A DNA stretch of 64,000 bases from Peromyscus leucopus (taxonomy: Eukaryota; Chordata; Mammalia; Rodentia; Cricetidae). How positions within the stretch are numbered: position 1 is the first letter of the stretch; each line of letters opens with the position of its first letter. Position numbers and translations under genes: made by a program. This document shows, piece by piece, positions 30,911 to 43,455 of the stretch. The notes below the pieces were generated by a model, which worked only from the letters and a program-made list of their open reading frames with translations, was not told the DNA's origin and made no database searches. Where the stretch lies: NCBI RefSeq assembly GCF_004664715.2, contig NC_051086.1, positions 74,055,486 through 74,119,485 on the forward strand. Direction: 5' to 3'.

Positions 30911-33900
30911 AGTTCTGACAAAGATAAGCAAGATTCCTTTAAAAATACTGTTTCACTAGCATAATGGAGATGTGAAGAGGTGAGTGGCTGCTGAACATGA
31001 GTTAGTGGGTCTACTCAGGGCAAGGGGATGACACCTGGATAACTGTGTATTCTCCTTCTAGTTCCCTTCAGGGAAACTTTGTTTGCTGAGTAGAGGTTGA
31101 ATGTTGCTCTTCAGCAAGCTTCACTGTCTCTGTTGAGGAGTAACAACAGAGTAGTTGTTACAACATGGCGGGTAGTCCAGACAGACAGACGGAGTCTTCC
31201 GCAGCCAACAGGCTGTTGGAGAGTAACCATGTAGAGGCGAACTTATCCAAGAAGACAGGTTAACTAGTTCAAAGGCTAAGAAGACTATGCTAGTATCTCT
31301 ACTGAGTGTCACTGTCGATTGCCTCACTCTCCATCTGAGAGTATACCACATCAGATATCCCAAGCTCAAGTATGGAAAAAGAGATAATTAAAAAACTATT
31401 TTGAAAATCAGCCTTTAAGAAAAATATGTTTCCTGTGCACACTTCTTTAGTTTTCCCCTCTTGCATAGCAAACTCTCACAAAGGTAGCACACACATGTAT
31501 CAGCACAGAGCTCCACGGGAGGGATGTGTAGCAGGGTATGACTTGGTCCTTTGTTCAAAGCATTATGGGACAGAAATGAAAATACTGCCTTGGGAGACCT
31601 TTTTTTTCTGGATGAACTAGGAAATTATGTGCTTCTAAATTAACTTGTAATTGACAGAATTCAATTTGTAGCTGTACAACATGAGCTGCCCCAGACCTGC
31701 TTTGCCAGGCCTAGGAGTGGGGAGCACTGCTTGCTATATGACTCCTTCAACCTTCAGACTAGCCTTATACTTCAATGGGCTTTCCAGGGCTCCGATATCT
31801 AGGTCTTAAAAGCTTGTGGAGGTCACATCCACAAGGGGAACCTCTTTGTTTCCAGGTTAACTAATTACAGACAGGTCCCCATTGCAGGCACACTTAGGCT
31901 AGTAGTTCACTGACTAGTGTGTACATGTGTGTTTGCCAGGAGCCAGGAATTTGAAGGGCTGCCTTAGAATCCTGTCTATTGAAGTGCTCACATGTTACTT
32001 CAAATAGTGTCCAGATCAGAGAAGGGAACCTTCTATGTTTGTCCCCAGGAAGGGACATGTCATTGAAAAACACTGTGAAAAACCACATACAAACAACAAC
32101 AAAACCTTCATAACTAACTTTTGTGTTTCTTTAGAGGCATAAAACATTAAATAAGTATATAATTTGAAATAGTCAAAGAATTATAAAAACTCCCCAACAA
32201 TAAATCCAGAATATTGAATAAAAGGTTTCTGTTCCATCCTCGTGGTTAGTAGACGAGAGAAAGGTAGTGATAAAAACGGGAAGAAAATGAGGAGGTAAAC
32301 AAGGAACTGAAGGGTGAGAAGGTAGGGAAAGAGATTTAAAACATTTATGGCTCTTAACTGAATTGGCTTTAAAAATGGTTGTGTGCAGATTATGGACTGA
32401 AAAGGAAAGAGAAAGAAAAAATAACTAGGATTATCAGAAGTTAAGCTGGAGGATAGTACACTTGGGCAGCTCAAGTGAGTTTTTGAATGGTTGACTCCAT
32501 TTCCTGATTTTACCTCCCAATCAGTTGTGAACTCTCATCCCAGATATTTCTGGAATACTGGCCAAAATCTCCCAACAAGTCTGCCATGGCAAAACTCCGG
32601 TCCACTCGGAGCAGTTGTTCTAGTCCCTCATCTGTCCAGACACTGGAACTGTCAGAAATTCCATTCAGGACATTTCCTACTGACATTTGCCAAACGTCTA
32701 CTATTCAAAACCTGGAGATCTATTTTATATCATGGGGCCTAACTATGCTTGGTTAGATTTTTCAAAGGTGACCTGCCTATAATTTTCCTGTAGTATCCTT
32801 ATGCCAACCCAATATAGTCATGCCAAGTCATGAAATAGCAATAGTATTGTGTGTACAACCACTCACAACACGTAATTATCAACTAAAAGGTATCAACAGA
32901 CACAAAGATGCACTGTAAACAGAGGGAGAGTATTGTCTATTAGAACCTAATGGTAGATTTCTCATTTTACCCTGTCCTTTTATCTTCTATCATTCTCCTT
33001 GCTGTCTGCCCCAGATGTGGTCAGGCTGTTCATCTTAGTTCATCCTAAGAAGGAATATTCCATCTCGACATTCCAACACCCTCTATTCCCCCCTCCTTAT
33101 ATGATAGCCATTAGCAAAGTGGACCCATATCAAAGAAAAAATGTAAGTCCCTTCTCGGTTGATCAGTGACAGTTACTGATAATTTAGTATAAGGAAAGAA
33201 ATTATGAACAGCCATGTTTTAGTTCTGCATACCGATTTGCTTAGAAAGACATAGACAGCCGACCATTCCAAAAACAGTCAGAGGCCAGTCCCATCAATAA
33301 TTCCTTAACTTTAAATTGCCATCTGAGTACTAGGGATCCCCGAAATAAGTCTGGATTTCATCTGCTTATCTCAACTAATAACTGAAGAAAAACAAAAGCT
33401 CTTTGTTGGTGGATAGTAACCCTAATGTTGAAGGTTACCTGATACTAGATAGGAGATGTTCAGCTTACCGAGTTTGTCAGAAGGAGTTTGTCACTGGGGA
33501 ACACAACCTGTCAGTACAAATGGGTACATGGAGAGTAGTTCATATTGAGAGAGACATTTCTGAGATGGTGGTTGCTTATGATGGCATAAATAAGACACGA
33601 GTTTCAATCTCACATGCTTTTAAATTATGATGGTTTCACTCCCATTTGACTTTGGCTTTATCACTGCCATGTAAAACCGCTCAGAGCTCAGATCTGTAAC
33701 AGTTTCTTCTATATTCATACACATTTCCCCATTTAAAAATAATTTCCCTCATTATTCCCCTGAGCTATTTTTACTTTGTATCATAGACAATATATTTAAT
33801 CTATTAAACTTTGCCTTATGATTACTTTTACAATCATTTTGTTTCCCATTCGCCTAGACTGCTTGCTCTGTGAGGATTAGAACCCTAAATCATGCTCACA

Positions 33901-34039
33901 CACAGCAGTTTTCAAAAGAGGATTCTTTGAATAGAATACTTCATTCATTTCCTTTTGTTAACTTAGACTGTTGTATTGGTCCTTCTGCGAAAAATGTAAA
34001 GAAGCCACTTCTGTGTGTTTGTTTATGCTTGTGTGAAGA
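30911..34039. other. Unannotated intronic DNA
   Basis: About 3.1 kb; no exon-like frame with splice sites and no family I can name. Confidence 0.4.
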
Positions 34040-34200
34040 CATGTATACACGTGTGTGCAAATCCATGTGTGTATGTGAACATTTGAGATCAGAAATCAAC
34101 CCCGAGAGGTGATATTTGCTGGTCAATAAGCCCCAGAGATCTGCCTGTCTCTGTTTCTCCAACACTGGGATTATAGTGTGTGTTCAGCATTTTTAAACAT
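34040..34200 (-). repeat. B4/RSINE-type SINE, first part (reverse)
   Basis: The plus strand reads GGTCAATAAGCCCCAGAGAT, CTGCCTGTCTCTGTTTCTCC and CACTGGGATTATAGTGTGTG. It is interrupted at 34200 by the element at 34209-34627 and resumes at 34628. Confidence 0.6.
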
Positions 34201-34208
34201 AGCTCCTG

Positions 34209-34627
34209 TCCTGGCTAGTTTTAATGTCAACTTGACATAAGCTAGAGTCATCAGAGAGAAGGGAATCTTAATTAAGAAAATGCTCCCATAAGATCAGGCT
34301 GTAGGTGAATCTGTAAGGCATTTTCTTGCTTAGTGATTGGTGGGGGAGGGCCCAGCCATTGTGGGTGGTGCCATCCCTGGGCTGGTGGTCCTGGGTTCTA
34401 TGAGAAAGCAGGCTGGGCAAGCCATATGGAGCAAGCCAGTAAGCAGCACTCCTCCATGGCCTCTTCATCAGCTCCTGCCTCCAAGTTTCTGCCCTGTTTG
34501 AATTCCTTTCCTGACTTTTTTCAGTGATGAACTATGATGTGGAAGTGTAAATCAAATAAACCCTTTCTTCCCCATTTTGCTTTTGGTCATGGTGTTTCAT
34601 CATAGCAACAGTAACCCTAACTAAGAC
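34209..34627 (+). mobile_element. High-copy rodent dispersed repeat nested in a B4-type SINE
   Basis: The 419-base element starts TCCTGGCTAGTTTTAATGTC and ends CAGTAACCCTAACTAAGAC, a sequence I recognise as abundant in rodent DNA but cannot assign securely. It contains AAATAAACCC near its 3' part. Flanks AGCTCCTG (34201-34208) and AGCTTCTG (34628-34635) look like an 8-bp target duplication with one mismatch. The surrounding SINE continues on the other side, proving insertion order. Confidence 0.7.
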
Positions 34628-34695
34628 AGCTTCTGAGGCCCAAACTCAGGTCTTATAAGCACTTTGCCATCTGAGCCATCTCTGTAGCTCCACTC
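34628..34695 (-). repeat. B4/RSINE-type SINE, second part (reverse)
   Basis: CAAACTCAGGTCTTATAAGC, then GCCATCTGAGCCATCTCTGT, is the reverse of the tRNA-like head expected after the part ending at 34200. Confidence 0.6.
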
Positions 34696-35596
34696 CTCCT
34701 TGAGGGGATGCTGTCCTGCTCCAGAGCACACAGCTGGGCAGTCAATCAGGACTGGACTCAGGTTCCCAGTGTACACTCCTCAGTTCTACTTATTGCACAG
34801 AATGAAGGTGCTCTGTGGCAGCCACACAGAGAGGATTTCAGAAGTTTCTTTTTGATTCTGTGTGCACTGTTTTTCTTGATTTCTCTTGCCTTTTTAAAAA
34901 CAGTGATGGGAACCCAGAACTTCACATTCCTTTGCACATTTGAGATAAAATTTATCATCATACTGATTCTGTGGGCCCCAAATATAATTTCTGGTGCTAG
35001 ATAGCTAGATATAATAATAACGACTCATATCCCTGTTTGTTTGTGTCTCTGGCAAAAAGTAGCCTCCTAAGCAACACACATAATAGAACAGCATATAATG
35101 ATCCACTAATTCAACCAATCAAGTTTACTTTAAGAATATGATGAAAATAACATGGAGACTGAATGCCCCTTTACTCTTCCACACTAGATCATTAGATCAC
35201 CTTCTATTGTCCTTCATTCTAGCACCTATTCATTTCTGGGGATTGACGTGGGATGACTTGACATTCTACATTCTTCACTGATGTTATATTAGGTATGAAA
35301 ATTCAACTTGAGTGTAAAAGTAATTAAATGCTAGTGATTAAATTATAGAAAATATGAACTGGCACATGAAAGGGGCTATTAAACACCACTGCTTCTCATG
35401 TCTTCTAAGAATCTTAAGAAAGGCTCAAAATTAATTCTAAAGAGAGCTTCAGGAAATTGGGGAAAGAACCCCTTATATTTATGTTTTCTACTTTGAAAAA
35501 AGTATGCTTTTATTATCTTCAGTGTGATTATTCATCAATAATAGAAGTGAGACTACATTGTTGATTTTCTCTGATGACAAGTCACATATATATATT
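34696..35596. other. Unannotated intronic DNA
   Basis: No feature recognised. Confidence 0.4.
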
Positions 35597-35822
35597 GAAA
35601 AAGTCAACATGAGCCAGGTGGTGGTCACGTATGCCTTTATTCCCAGCACTCGGGAGGCAGAGGCAGGTAGATCTCTGTGAGTTCGGGGCCAGCCTGGTCT
35701 ACAGAGAGAGAGATCCAGGACAGGCACCAAAACTACACAGTGAAACCCTGTCTTGAAAAACAAAAACAAACAAACAAACAAAAAACCAATAGAACAACAA
35801 CAAAAAAGACAGAAAAAGTCAA
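35597..35822 (+). repeat. B1-type SINE with target duplication
   Basis: A nearly complete B1 (about 35612-35760: CCTTTATTCCCAGCACTCGG, GAGGCAGAGGCAGGTAGATC, ACAGTGAAACCCTGTCTTGA) with a CAAA-rich tail. The flanking GAAAAAGTCAA at 35597-35607 is repeated at 35812-35822, so the insertion is young. Confidence 0.9.
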
Positions 35823-37049
35823 TGTGAAACTGAGGCAAATAAAGAAAAGGCTAGTTTCAGAAATAGAGTACTTGTACACCTAGAAAACTGAAATTATTCA
35901 GAGACTTGCTGTCCTTATTTGAGGTGTGAATATCAAAAACCAAAGAAAGAGCAAACTAACCTTGGAAAATTCCACTTATTCAATGATGGGTATACTTTGG
36001 TTTATATGTTTTAGTTTAAATTAAAATATATAGATATGTTTGTTAATCATTAGGCCAACATAATTTTCTTGCTATTAGACCTCTGACTGGGACCTCTGTT
36101 GGGGTTCTGGATTACTCTTATGGGAACCCCACTTAGGATACAGTGGGTGTTATTCCGAGTGTTGGTTGCTTTAGAGTGGACTGAGAATTCTAGCTATGAA
36201 ACAATCCAAGGGCAGAATCTAGACTTCTATAAATTGCTGCATCTTTCCAGATGACTCCCTCACACCCAATCAGTGGCATTTTTTCAGTCTATCAGTGGCA
36301 TTTTTTCAGTCATTATTAGAACTGTCTCAAGTTTTCCAAATGTTTATTTCATCAACTTAATATATGTAACTAATTTATAAGGAGTGGAACCAACACTTTA
36401 ACCAGGAGCTGTGGAAAGTTAATGACAAGTAGTGAGAAGCTTATTTGATGCAGGTAGGAGCCCATGTCCATATATTATTGACAGACAGTTGGTGAGGTGA
36501 ATAGATGGGCAAGTGGGTTAAACATAGAGGTTGCTTGCTCCCACCTTTTTTTTTTGGAGAAAGTGAAGAAAGAGAGAGGTGGAAAGAGAAAGGAAAACAT
36601 TAAGAGCCATGGAGTTTTCAGTATTTATCGAGAAATAAAAGTACTATCAGGGTGACTGAGACAAATACAGTTAAAAACATTATATTTTTCTTGGTTTCCA
36701 AAAGGCCAAAATGTATTTGCTGAATTTCCCTTCTTTCTGCTAACTTCTTGGTCTAGCACCTTCTTTTGTATAGACCCCTAAATATTCCCAGTGTTATTCT
36801 GTCTGAATATCCTTTTTCTCTCTACTTACACTTCCATTCTCTGAGAATCCACCACTTTCATAATTTTAAAAATCACATGTATGTCAAAGATTCTCAGATT
36901 TATTTCTCTAATCCAGCCATTTCTTAATCTAGACTTGGGAACAGTGACTCTGTGAGAACACCTCCGCTTTGATGCCTCTTAGGCAGCCTAGACGACTTTT
37001 CTCCAGATTAAGCTTTAATGGATGTCTCCAATCCTCCTCTCCATCTCCC
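35823..37049. other. Unannotated intronic DNA with a small tandem duplication
   Basis: The only structure seen is a direct duplication of a 22-base unit (36269-36290 and 36291-36312, starting ATCAGTGGCATT), with one differing base. Confidence 0.5.
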
Positions 37050-37385
37050 CGGTGTCACTAAGTGAACCTCCTCTGGCTGAACAGGAGCTCTGTGCTGAAA
37101 GGCTCATGTCCGTAACTTGCCAGAAGGTGGTCTCACTCACCATCTTACTCTGCAGACAGGCCTTGCTGACCCTCTCCATTCTATCAGGGCAGTCAGTCCA
37201 CTATCCGTAGCACTTTCTCACGTTCAGATGCTACCTTCTGGTTTCTTGTTTACTATCTGTTCTCCCCAACTCTCCCCAGAAGTTCTACGAGGGCAGGGAT
37301 GAAATACCCACCCATTCTCATGTACCATGAATCTGGTCAATGCCTGCTATCTGGTAGGCCATCAGCAATGTTTGATGAATAGTTA
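37050..37385 (+). repeat. L2 3'-end fragment
   Basis: The last part, TACGAGGGCAGGGATGAAAT, then AATCTGGTCAATGCCTGCTA and GCAATGTTTGATGAATAG, resembles the 3' end of L2. The upstream part is a weaker match. Confidence 0.45.
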
Positions 37386-39004
37386 GCATTTTATTTCTGT
37401 TTAAAAAAATTCCTTATGTAGATAAAAACCATATTGTTATTATTTTAAGAAAAGAGGACTGAGCGTTTAAATATTTCCCATGAAGAAATGGCTCTAGAAA
37501 TATTCCTGGTTTTATTTAGCTGATTAACTCATGTGCAGTGTAACAAACCATGCACTTGTTTTTCATTAATAAAAGGACTGCTTAAACACCTTACACAGAC
37601 AGCTCCTCTATCTGCTGACACATAGCTTTATTATTAGTGGTCGGTGCACAGAGAGAAGGCATTGGTCTTCTACAGGAAATACTACAGCGATCTGAAATCT
37701 AGGTCAGACACCACCGCTCTAAGAGAAGAGTGCAAACGCCCACTTAGCCGCCGCTGCCGCTGCTTATTGCTAAGATAAGAAAATCTTGTTTAAACAACAA
37801 TGAAAAATGACTTACTCTGCAATTATATCTGGTTAACTTATATGAGAACAATCTATTATCATAGCTATCTTTGGACCTTTTACGATTTTAACAAGCTCGT
37901 CAGATCTGTAAGAAAGCTTACAGTCAGTGTCTCCTAAGGGTAACCACTAGACAGAAAGCTAGATAATAGTTACGTTTCTGTGAACAGTTAGATCTGGAAG
38001 CCCCAACATAGTTTTATATACCAATTAAGTTTCCGTAATGCTGACTTGTCACATGTCAAGTCAATAACTAAACAGGAAAGAGCTTCCTGGGACATTCCTT
38101 GCCTTCATGGGTTTCTGCATTGACAGCAGGACACATGCATAACTGTGTGCTGTGGTCAGGCACTCACAGCCTTCAGAAACAACACTAACTGCAGTGCCAC
38201 ACTCAGATGGCTGCAGACCCCACGCAAATGTCCAAAGTGCTGTTTTGAGTGCATTTATCAGGTTGTTGGGAAATGGTAGTATTTCCTTTGAACATTTAAA
38301 CAACTTTGGTAAAATATATATATGCTCATTGGGCTTTTCTGGTCCTGAGACAAAAGGGGCTAAGGTATAACGGTTAGATATATAAATGATGCAACCAGGC
38401 ATTATTTCCTAGAGCTTGTATTTATGTCTATATTGGATTACTAAGACTGGACACCTAGTCAGACTAAAATTTTCAGCAATTCAGAAAAGACATGAAGGAA
38501 AGTGAAGACTTTTCTGTCATTTCCTATTACAGTTAAATCTAGCCCATGAATCATGTCTGATTAGTCAAATTTAGCTCAGACATAAATCTTGCTTGTAAAT
38601 TTAAGAACTAGTCTGAGCTTTGGAGGACAGCAGCATCCTTGCATCCTAACATGTGTTCCTGGTCCAGCTTAGTTTTCAGCCTTTGCTCCAGGCCCACTGC
38701 TGGGAGAATGATTGTTTTAAATTGCCCTGCTCAGCAGATCCACGTTACATTAGTGATCCTATTTCACAATGATATGTCATTGCATTTTGTAAAAGACAAA
38801 AATAATGGTTTCTACTCCCAAAGATAAAAATATAGGTATAGTTAAAAATTCAGAAAATGCATGAACAAAATCTGCACTTCTATTTGGGAAGCAGAATGTA
38901 ATTAGTTCCTTTAAAAGAAAACTTCAAGATGATGAGAGGCAAGATGCCACACACATGTAATTTTTCTCTTAGTCAATCTCGTACAAGTGAGAGTGGGCAG
39001 AGCA
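37386..39004. other. Unannotated intronic DNA
   Basis: A/T-rich sequence; no feature recognised. Confidence 0.4.
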
Positions 39005-39068
39005 GTGAGAGCGTGCAAAGCACTAAGTAAGAGTGTGCAAAGCACTAAGTGAGAGCGTGCAAAGCACT
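39005..39068. repeat. 22-bp tandem repeat, three units
   Basis: Units start at 39005, 39027 and 39049. The consensus begins GTGAGAGCGTGCAAAGCACT, with AA between units. Confidence 0.9.
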
Positions 39069-39164
39069 GTACATGGGGAATATCTAAGCTGAGTGTTCTT
39101 CAAATACACAGCAAACCACATTTCATCTTGATACAGTCTTCTTATCTTTGGATTACAAAAGGGC

Positions 39165-39247
39165 TTTGTGGTTGGGACGAGTGGAGGGAGGGAAACTGTG
39201 GTTGGAATGTATTGTATGAGAGAAGACTCTATTTTCAATAAAAAATT
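39165..39247 (+). repeat. Possible L1 3'-end fragment
   Basis: A G-rich phrase (GAGTGGAGGGAGGGAAACTG), then GGAATGTATTGTATGAGAGA and AATAAAAAA, resembles older rodent L1 termini. Confidence 0.4.
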
Positions 39248-40519
39248 ATTTTCGGGCCTATCACACTTATTTTTTTAAAAGGGTCAATGTGTTTCCTAAG
39301 GAAGTCTCTAGGAGTTGATTTACTGCAAGATACTCAGAAAAACCTGCAGTGGTCTATTTTCTTAAGCTGATGACAATTCACCATCTACCTGAGTAATAAA
39401 ATGATAGCTTAGAAAGAAAACAAAATGTATAGTTTACAAATACATGCCACAGAACCTTGTCAGTACCTTACAATACAGAAGGCCCAACTTCAAATGACTC
39501 ATACTGCAGGGCCAGGGTAGAGTAAGCTGCTTTCTATACAGGCTAAGGTTAACAAAACTCTGTATTGACACCTCTTATCACTTTTTATCAGTTTCTTTAA
39601 AAAATAGGTATCCCTCCCCAGTAACAAAGGAGAATTTATAGACAGGGTTCTTTGAACACTTCAAAACAAGGTTGATTTGGGACAATAGGTAACACAGCAC
39701 TGTCCAACCCTAAGAACCCACTGTGTTTGATGGGGAAAACTATTTTTGTTTTCAGCCATGAAGCTGAGAAAGATCGTCTTTGATAGCCATGTTCTGATGT
39801 CTAATGCTATTTGACCAGTTGTTTTAACCAAAAGGCCCATGAGACCATCTCTCCTAATCTCCCTTTTACTTAAAGACATTGTACTTAAAATCCATGTTAA
39901 GCCTTTCAGGAGACAAACGAAAGGAGAAAACTGTTCCTCCATGGAATCTTCATCAGCGAAACACTGAAGTCTCAGAGCCACTTTTATCACCATGTCTGCG
40001 CCCGGCACACACACAGTGCAGTGTGGATCCCTTAGGGACATATTACTGTTAACGGCCCATCCAGTCATTTGATTATCATTGTATGGTTAATGGCTTCTTA
40101 GGATAATAACTCTGATACAGACAATAAAATGCCTTAATTAGTTTATCATCCCCCCCCTTTTTTTTTCTGAGAACAGATCCAGGCCATATCTGACTTTATG
40201 AGAGGGCACAGTGTGATGCTGCTCTGAAACTGGGTTCCTGCTTTCTTAGTTCCAGGAGCCAAGGTGGCTCCCAATCTAGATTATATTTGTAAATAAAATT
40301 TGTTCCTAATAATTTTAAATAAAGAAAAAAAAATGGTAAAAAAAAACCCCACAGGACAACATGGAAGCAAAAGATCATAAATATCAAATGAGATGTAAAA
40401 CCTTCTAAATAAATAAAATGGCCGGTAAGGAAAAAGTAGGACATGAAGTTTGGAAAGGTGGGAAGAAGAAGGGATCAGCTTTGTTTTTTTAAAAAAAAGT
40501 ATTGATTTTTGATTGTGTG
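39248..40519. other. Unannotated intronic DNA
   Basis: No feature recognised apart from short homopolymers. Confidence 0.4.
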
Positions 40520-40845
40520 GTGTGGTGTGGGTGTGGGTGTGTGTGGGCATGAGCTTGCCACAGCATCTACATGGAGGTCAGAGGGCGACCCTAGATGTTT
40601 GGTCATTTCCTTCCTCCCTTTTGAGGCAGGATTTTTGCTGATACATTTTGTACACCAGGCTCAGTTCCTGCAAAGAACCCAGGAGATTCTTTTGTCTCTG
40701 CTCCTATCTCACTGTACAGTGCTAGGATTACAGAGTGCACCGTCCTGTCTAGATCTCACATGGCCTCCTGGGACCCCAACTCCAACCTTCAGACGTGCTC
40801 AGCAAGACTTTTACTCATCAAGCCATTTCCCTGGCCCCACAACTC
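40520..40845 (-). repeat. B4/RSINE-type SINE (reverse)
   Basis: A GT-rich start is followed by CTACATGGAGGTCAGAGGGC, CTCCCTTTTGAGGCAGGATT, AGTGCTAGGATTACAGAGTG and CATCAAGCCATTTCCCTGGC, the reverse of a B4-type composite. Confidence 0.6.
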
Positions 40846-40857
40846 TGTCTGCATGCT

Positions 40858-40995
40858 GGCTAAAGTTTCCCCATTTTATGGATGAGAAAACAGAGGTAGA
40901 GACAAATCAAGAAACTCATTGGAATCATGTAACTCCTAAGAGATAGAAGCAGGATTCGAAAGTAGGCCCTTTGGGTCTTAAGTTATTAGCCACCA
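40858..40995 (+). repeat. MIR SINE remnant
   Basis: CCCCATTTTATGGATGAGAA, AACAGAGGTAGAGAC and GCAGGATTCGAAAGTAGGCC follow the MIR core and 3' order. Confidence 0.6.
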
Positions 40996-41010
40996 TACTT
41001 TTAAAATCAT

Positions 41011-41046
41011 ACAAACAACAACAACAACAACAACAACAACAGCAAC
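41011..41046. repeat. (CAA)n microsatellite
   Basis: Twelve CAA-type units. Confidence 0.9.
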
Positions 41047-42649
41047 AAAAAGAAGCCCAGTAAATATATTTTAAAAAGTAGAAATCAAGGACCAAAGGTC
41101 ACAAACCATGACTGACTCTTGGTGGTAGGCTATGCCCAAGTTTTTCTACTGGTTCATTCTACTCTGTAATCTTTCAACAAAAAGTCTAACACCATTTACC
41201 TGTCGGCAGAAAACAAAATAAAAATATTGCTGGCCTAAGCTTTTCCTTCTTATTTCAGCAATTCTCTATTTAGAAGTGGGTGTGAATGCAGTGAATGTCA
41301 ACTCGTTGACAGCTGTCAGAGCATAGATAGCACTCTGGAGTCACAGGAACCTGGACACCAGCAGGAATTTGTTACAATTAAGTAGCTTTCAACATATATT
41401 ATAGGATCACAGGATAGATTCAGCTGAATCTTCTAGAACTTTTTCTTTTATTTTTTATTGTGCATATTTATGATGTATGACATCTTTTGACATGTGCATA
41501 CAGTGAAATAATGTATGTGCCCCTTTTTGTATTGTATGTGTGTGAAGCATCTAGAATACAACTTTGCAATATGCAATTTATCTTTTTTTTTATTCCTGTA
41601 ACTTTTAAACGACAGTTACACAGCTGATATTTATAAATGAATTCCTAGCAGATACTGAAATACTTTATGAATCACAGAAGATTAAACTGACATTCAAAAC
41701 AGTGTTGGAGTGAAATGTATTTCTGCCCTTAGCAATCTACAGGAACTTGTCTCTTACAGGTAGGTCAAAATGCTCACTCTCGATGTCAGGCCTTTCTCAT
41801 GCGTCTTTTGATGAACAGCACTTAGCACTGAAAATCATTCTTTAGAAATTCTCTCCTCTCTAGTATCCTCATCCCCAATAATCAGATATTCATTTAATTC
41901 TGTCAGCGAATGCTCCATGTCTGGACCCTCTACTTCTTTGAGCTGTCTCAAAGGACTTCTCCTTCTGGTACATTCTTTCTCAGCAATGTCAGGGCTCCAG
42001 CAATCACTAGGACATAGACATACCCCCCTCTCTCTTATCAAGAGCTCCATACCCTGACCTTGCTCCCAAACCCTTTTTGGACATCTACCAGCTCCTCAGT
42101 GTTTCTCTGACCAGGGTTTGTGTTCCTTCTTCCCGAATATGTCTTTCCTGTTGACATCCTCGATTGTTACAAGTCTTGCAATCTCCAAGAATCCAGATGA
42201 AAAATCCAGTTTTTCTTTCAGTTGATATTTGCTCTGACACAATCACTTCTGTGAAATTACTGATTTATTTATTCAATAATCCTTACTGAATGATGGCTAA
42301 GGTACATTCTGGATCTGCAGTGAGGAAGAAGTAGTTCTAATGGGAAGACAGAGTAAGTGAGCAGCTCAAGAGTGACTGACAGTGATGACGGCGATGATCG
42401 AAAGGTGACATCGAGTCACTGAGCTCTGCTAAGGGAGGGATTTTATTCTGGGCAGGCAGGATAGCCAGTGTCATAGATCTGGTGTTGGAGCAGGCTTGAC
42501 ATGTCTGAAGGACTACAGAAAGATGAATATGGCTAGTGAGTAGAATCAGGGTGACAAAGACATCAAATAGCTGTTAAGGCCCCAAAATGAAGGCCTAATA
42601 AAGCCATTCAGTACCCCAGCGCTGAGCAGACAGAACTTCCTGAAGCAGA
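41047..42649. other. Unannotated intronic DNA
   Basis: No exon seen. The stretch near 41440-41580 faintly resembles an ancient L1 3' part. Confidence 0.4.
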
Positions 42650-42829
42650 AGCACAGCTCCAATTATACCCGCTCCTTGCTCAAAAGGCACAATAGCTCCT
42701 CATTGTCTATTAAAACACAAATCCTTCAAAACACTTTGCCGGGCGTTTACATCATCCCCACCAATTCCTAACCTATTTTCAATGACTTCTTTTCATATTA
42801 TTTGTGCAGAAGACTAACACTTGAAAAAA
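42650..42829 (+). repeat. L2 fragment, first part
   Basis: CAATAGCTCCTCATTGTCTA, AAACACAAATCCTTCAAAAC and TTTGCCGGGCGTTTACATCA resemble the L2 3' region. It continues after the hAT-like insertion. Confidence 0.45.
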
Positions 42830-43025
42830 CTATAGTCTAGGGACTGAATTTGGCTTATTACCTAATTTTACAAATAAAGTTGTATCAGAATGCACCTCAA
42901 CCATTTCTTATTATTAATGACTGCTTTCCTGCCACAATGGCAGAGTTGAACAGTGGCAACACAGACATAGGGACATTGTTTTTAGGATACAAAACCTAAG
43001 GAATATTTTGCTGAACCAAGTTTAA
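42830..43025 (+). repeat. Ancient hAT-type DNA transposon fragment
   Basis: GGACTGAATTTGGCTTATTA, CAAATAAAGTTGTATCAGAA and CACAATGGCAGAGTTGAACA match the order of a mammal-wide non-autonomous hAT repeat as I remember it. The ends are worn. Confidence 0.5.
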
Positions 43026-43215
43026 AGCCAAATAATTTAAAATTTCTTACTTATTTCTCACTTTAGATGTTTTAGCCTGTTACTTTATTATTCCTTTCAT
43101 TTACAAAGCAATTTCTGTATTTTTCCGTCTACCTTCAGGAGCCTATAATCTATCCATCCTTCAAGGATCATCTCCTCCTCATGAGCTTCTCTTCCGTTCC
43201 TATGTTAAGTAGAAT
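43026..43215 (+). repeat. L2 fragment, second part
   Basis: CATCCTTCAAGGATCATCTC, then CTCCTCATGAGCTTCTCTTC, is the next recognisable L2 segment, placing the hAT-like repeat inside an older L2. Confidence 0.45.
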
Positions 43216-43455
43216 AATGTCTCCCTGAAGCTGTTCCCACTCTAATCCACAGAACCTATTCTACACTACATTATATGCAAGGGAGAAGTCAGGTTGCTAG
43301 TCATCTCACCTTAAATTAGCAAGACTGTGTTGGCTCAAAATAAAGACAGAGAGCCTTAACAATGAGTGCTGGATATAGAGGTCCAGTACTGGAATGAAGT
43401 GATATGAGAAAAGGTGGATTGGCCAGCTGACTTTGAGGATGGAAAGACCAGAGGC

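Noticed and set aside
34708..35004. 98-codon plus-strand frame with a hydrophobic stretch
   Set aside because: No start or splice context, no recognisable family, and located in old intronic DNA; chance frame.
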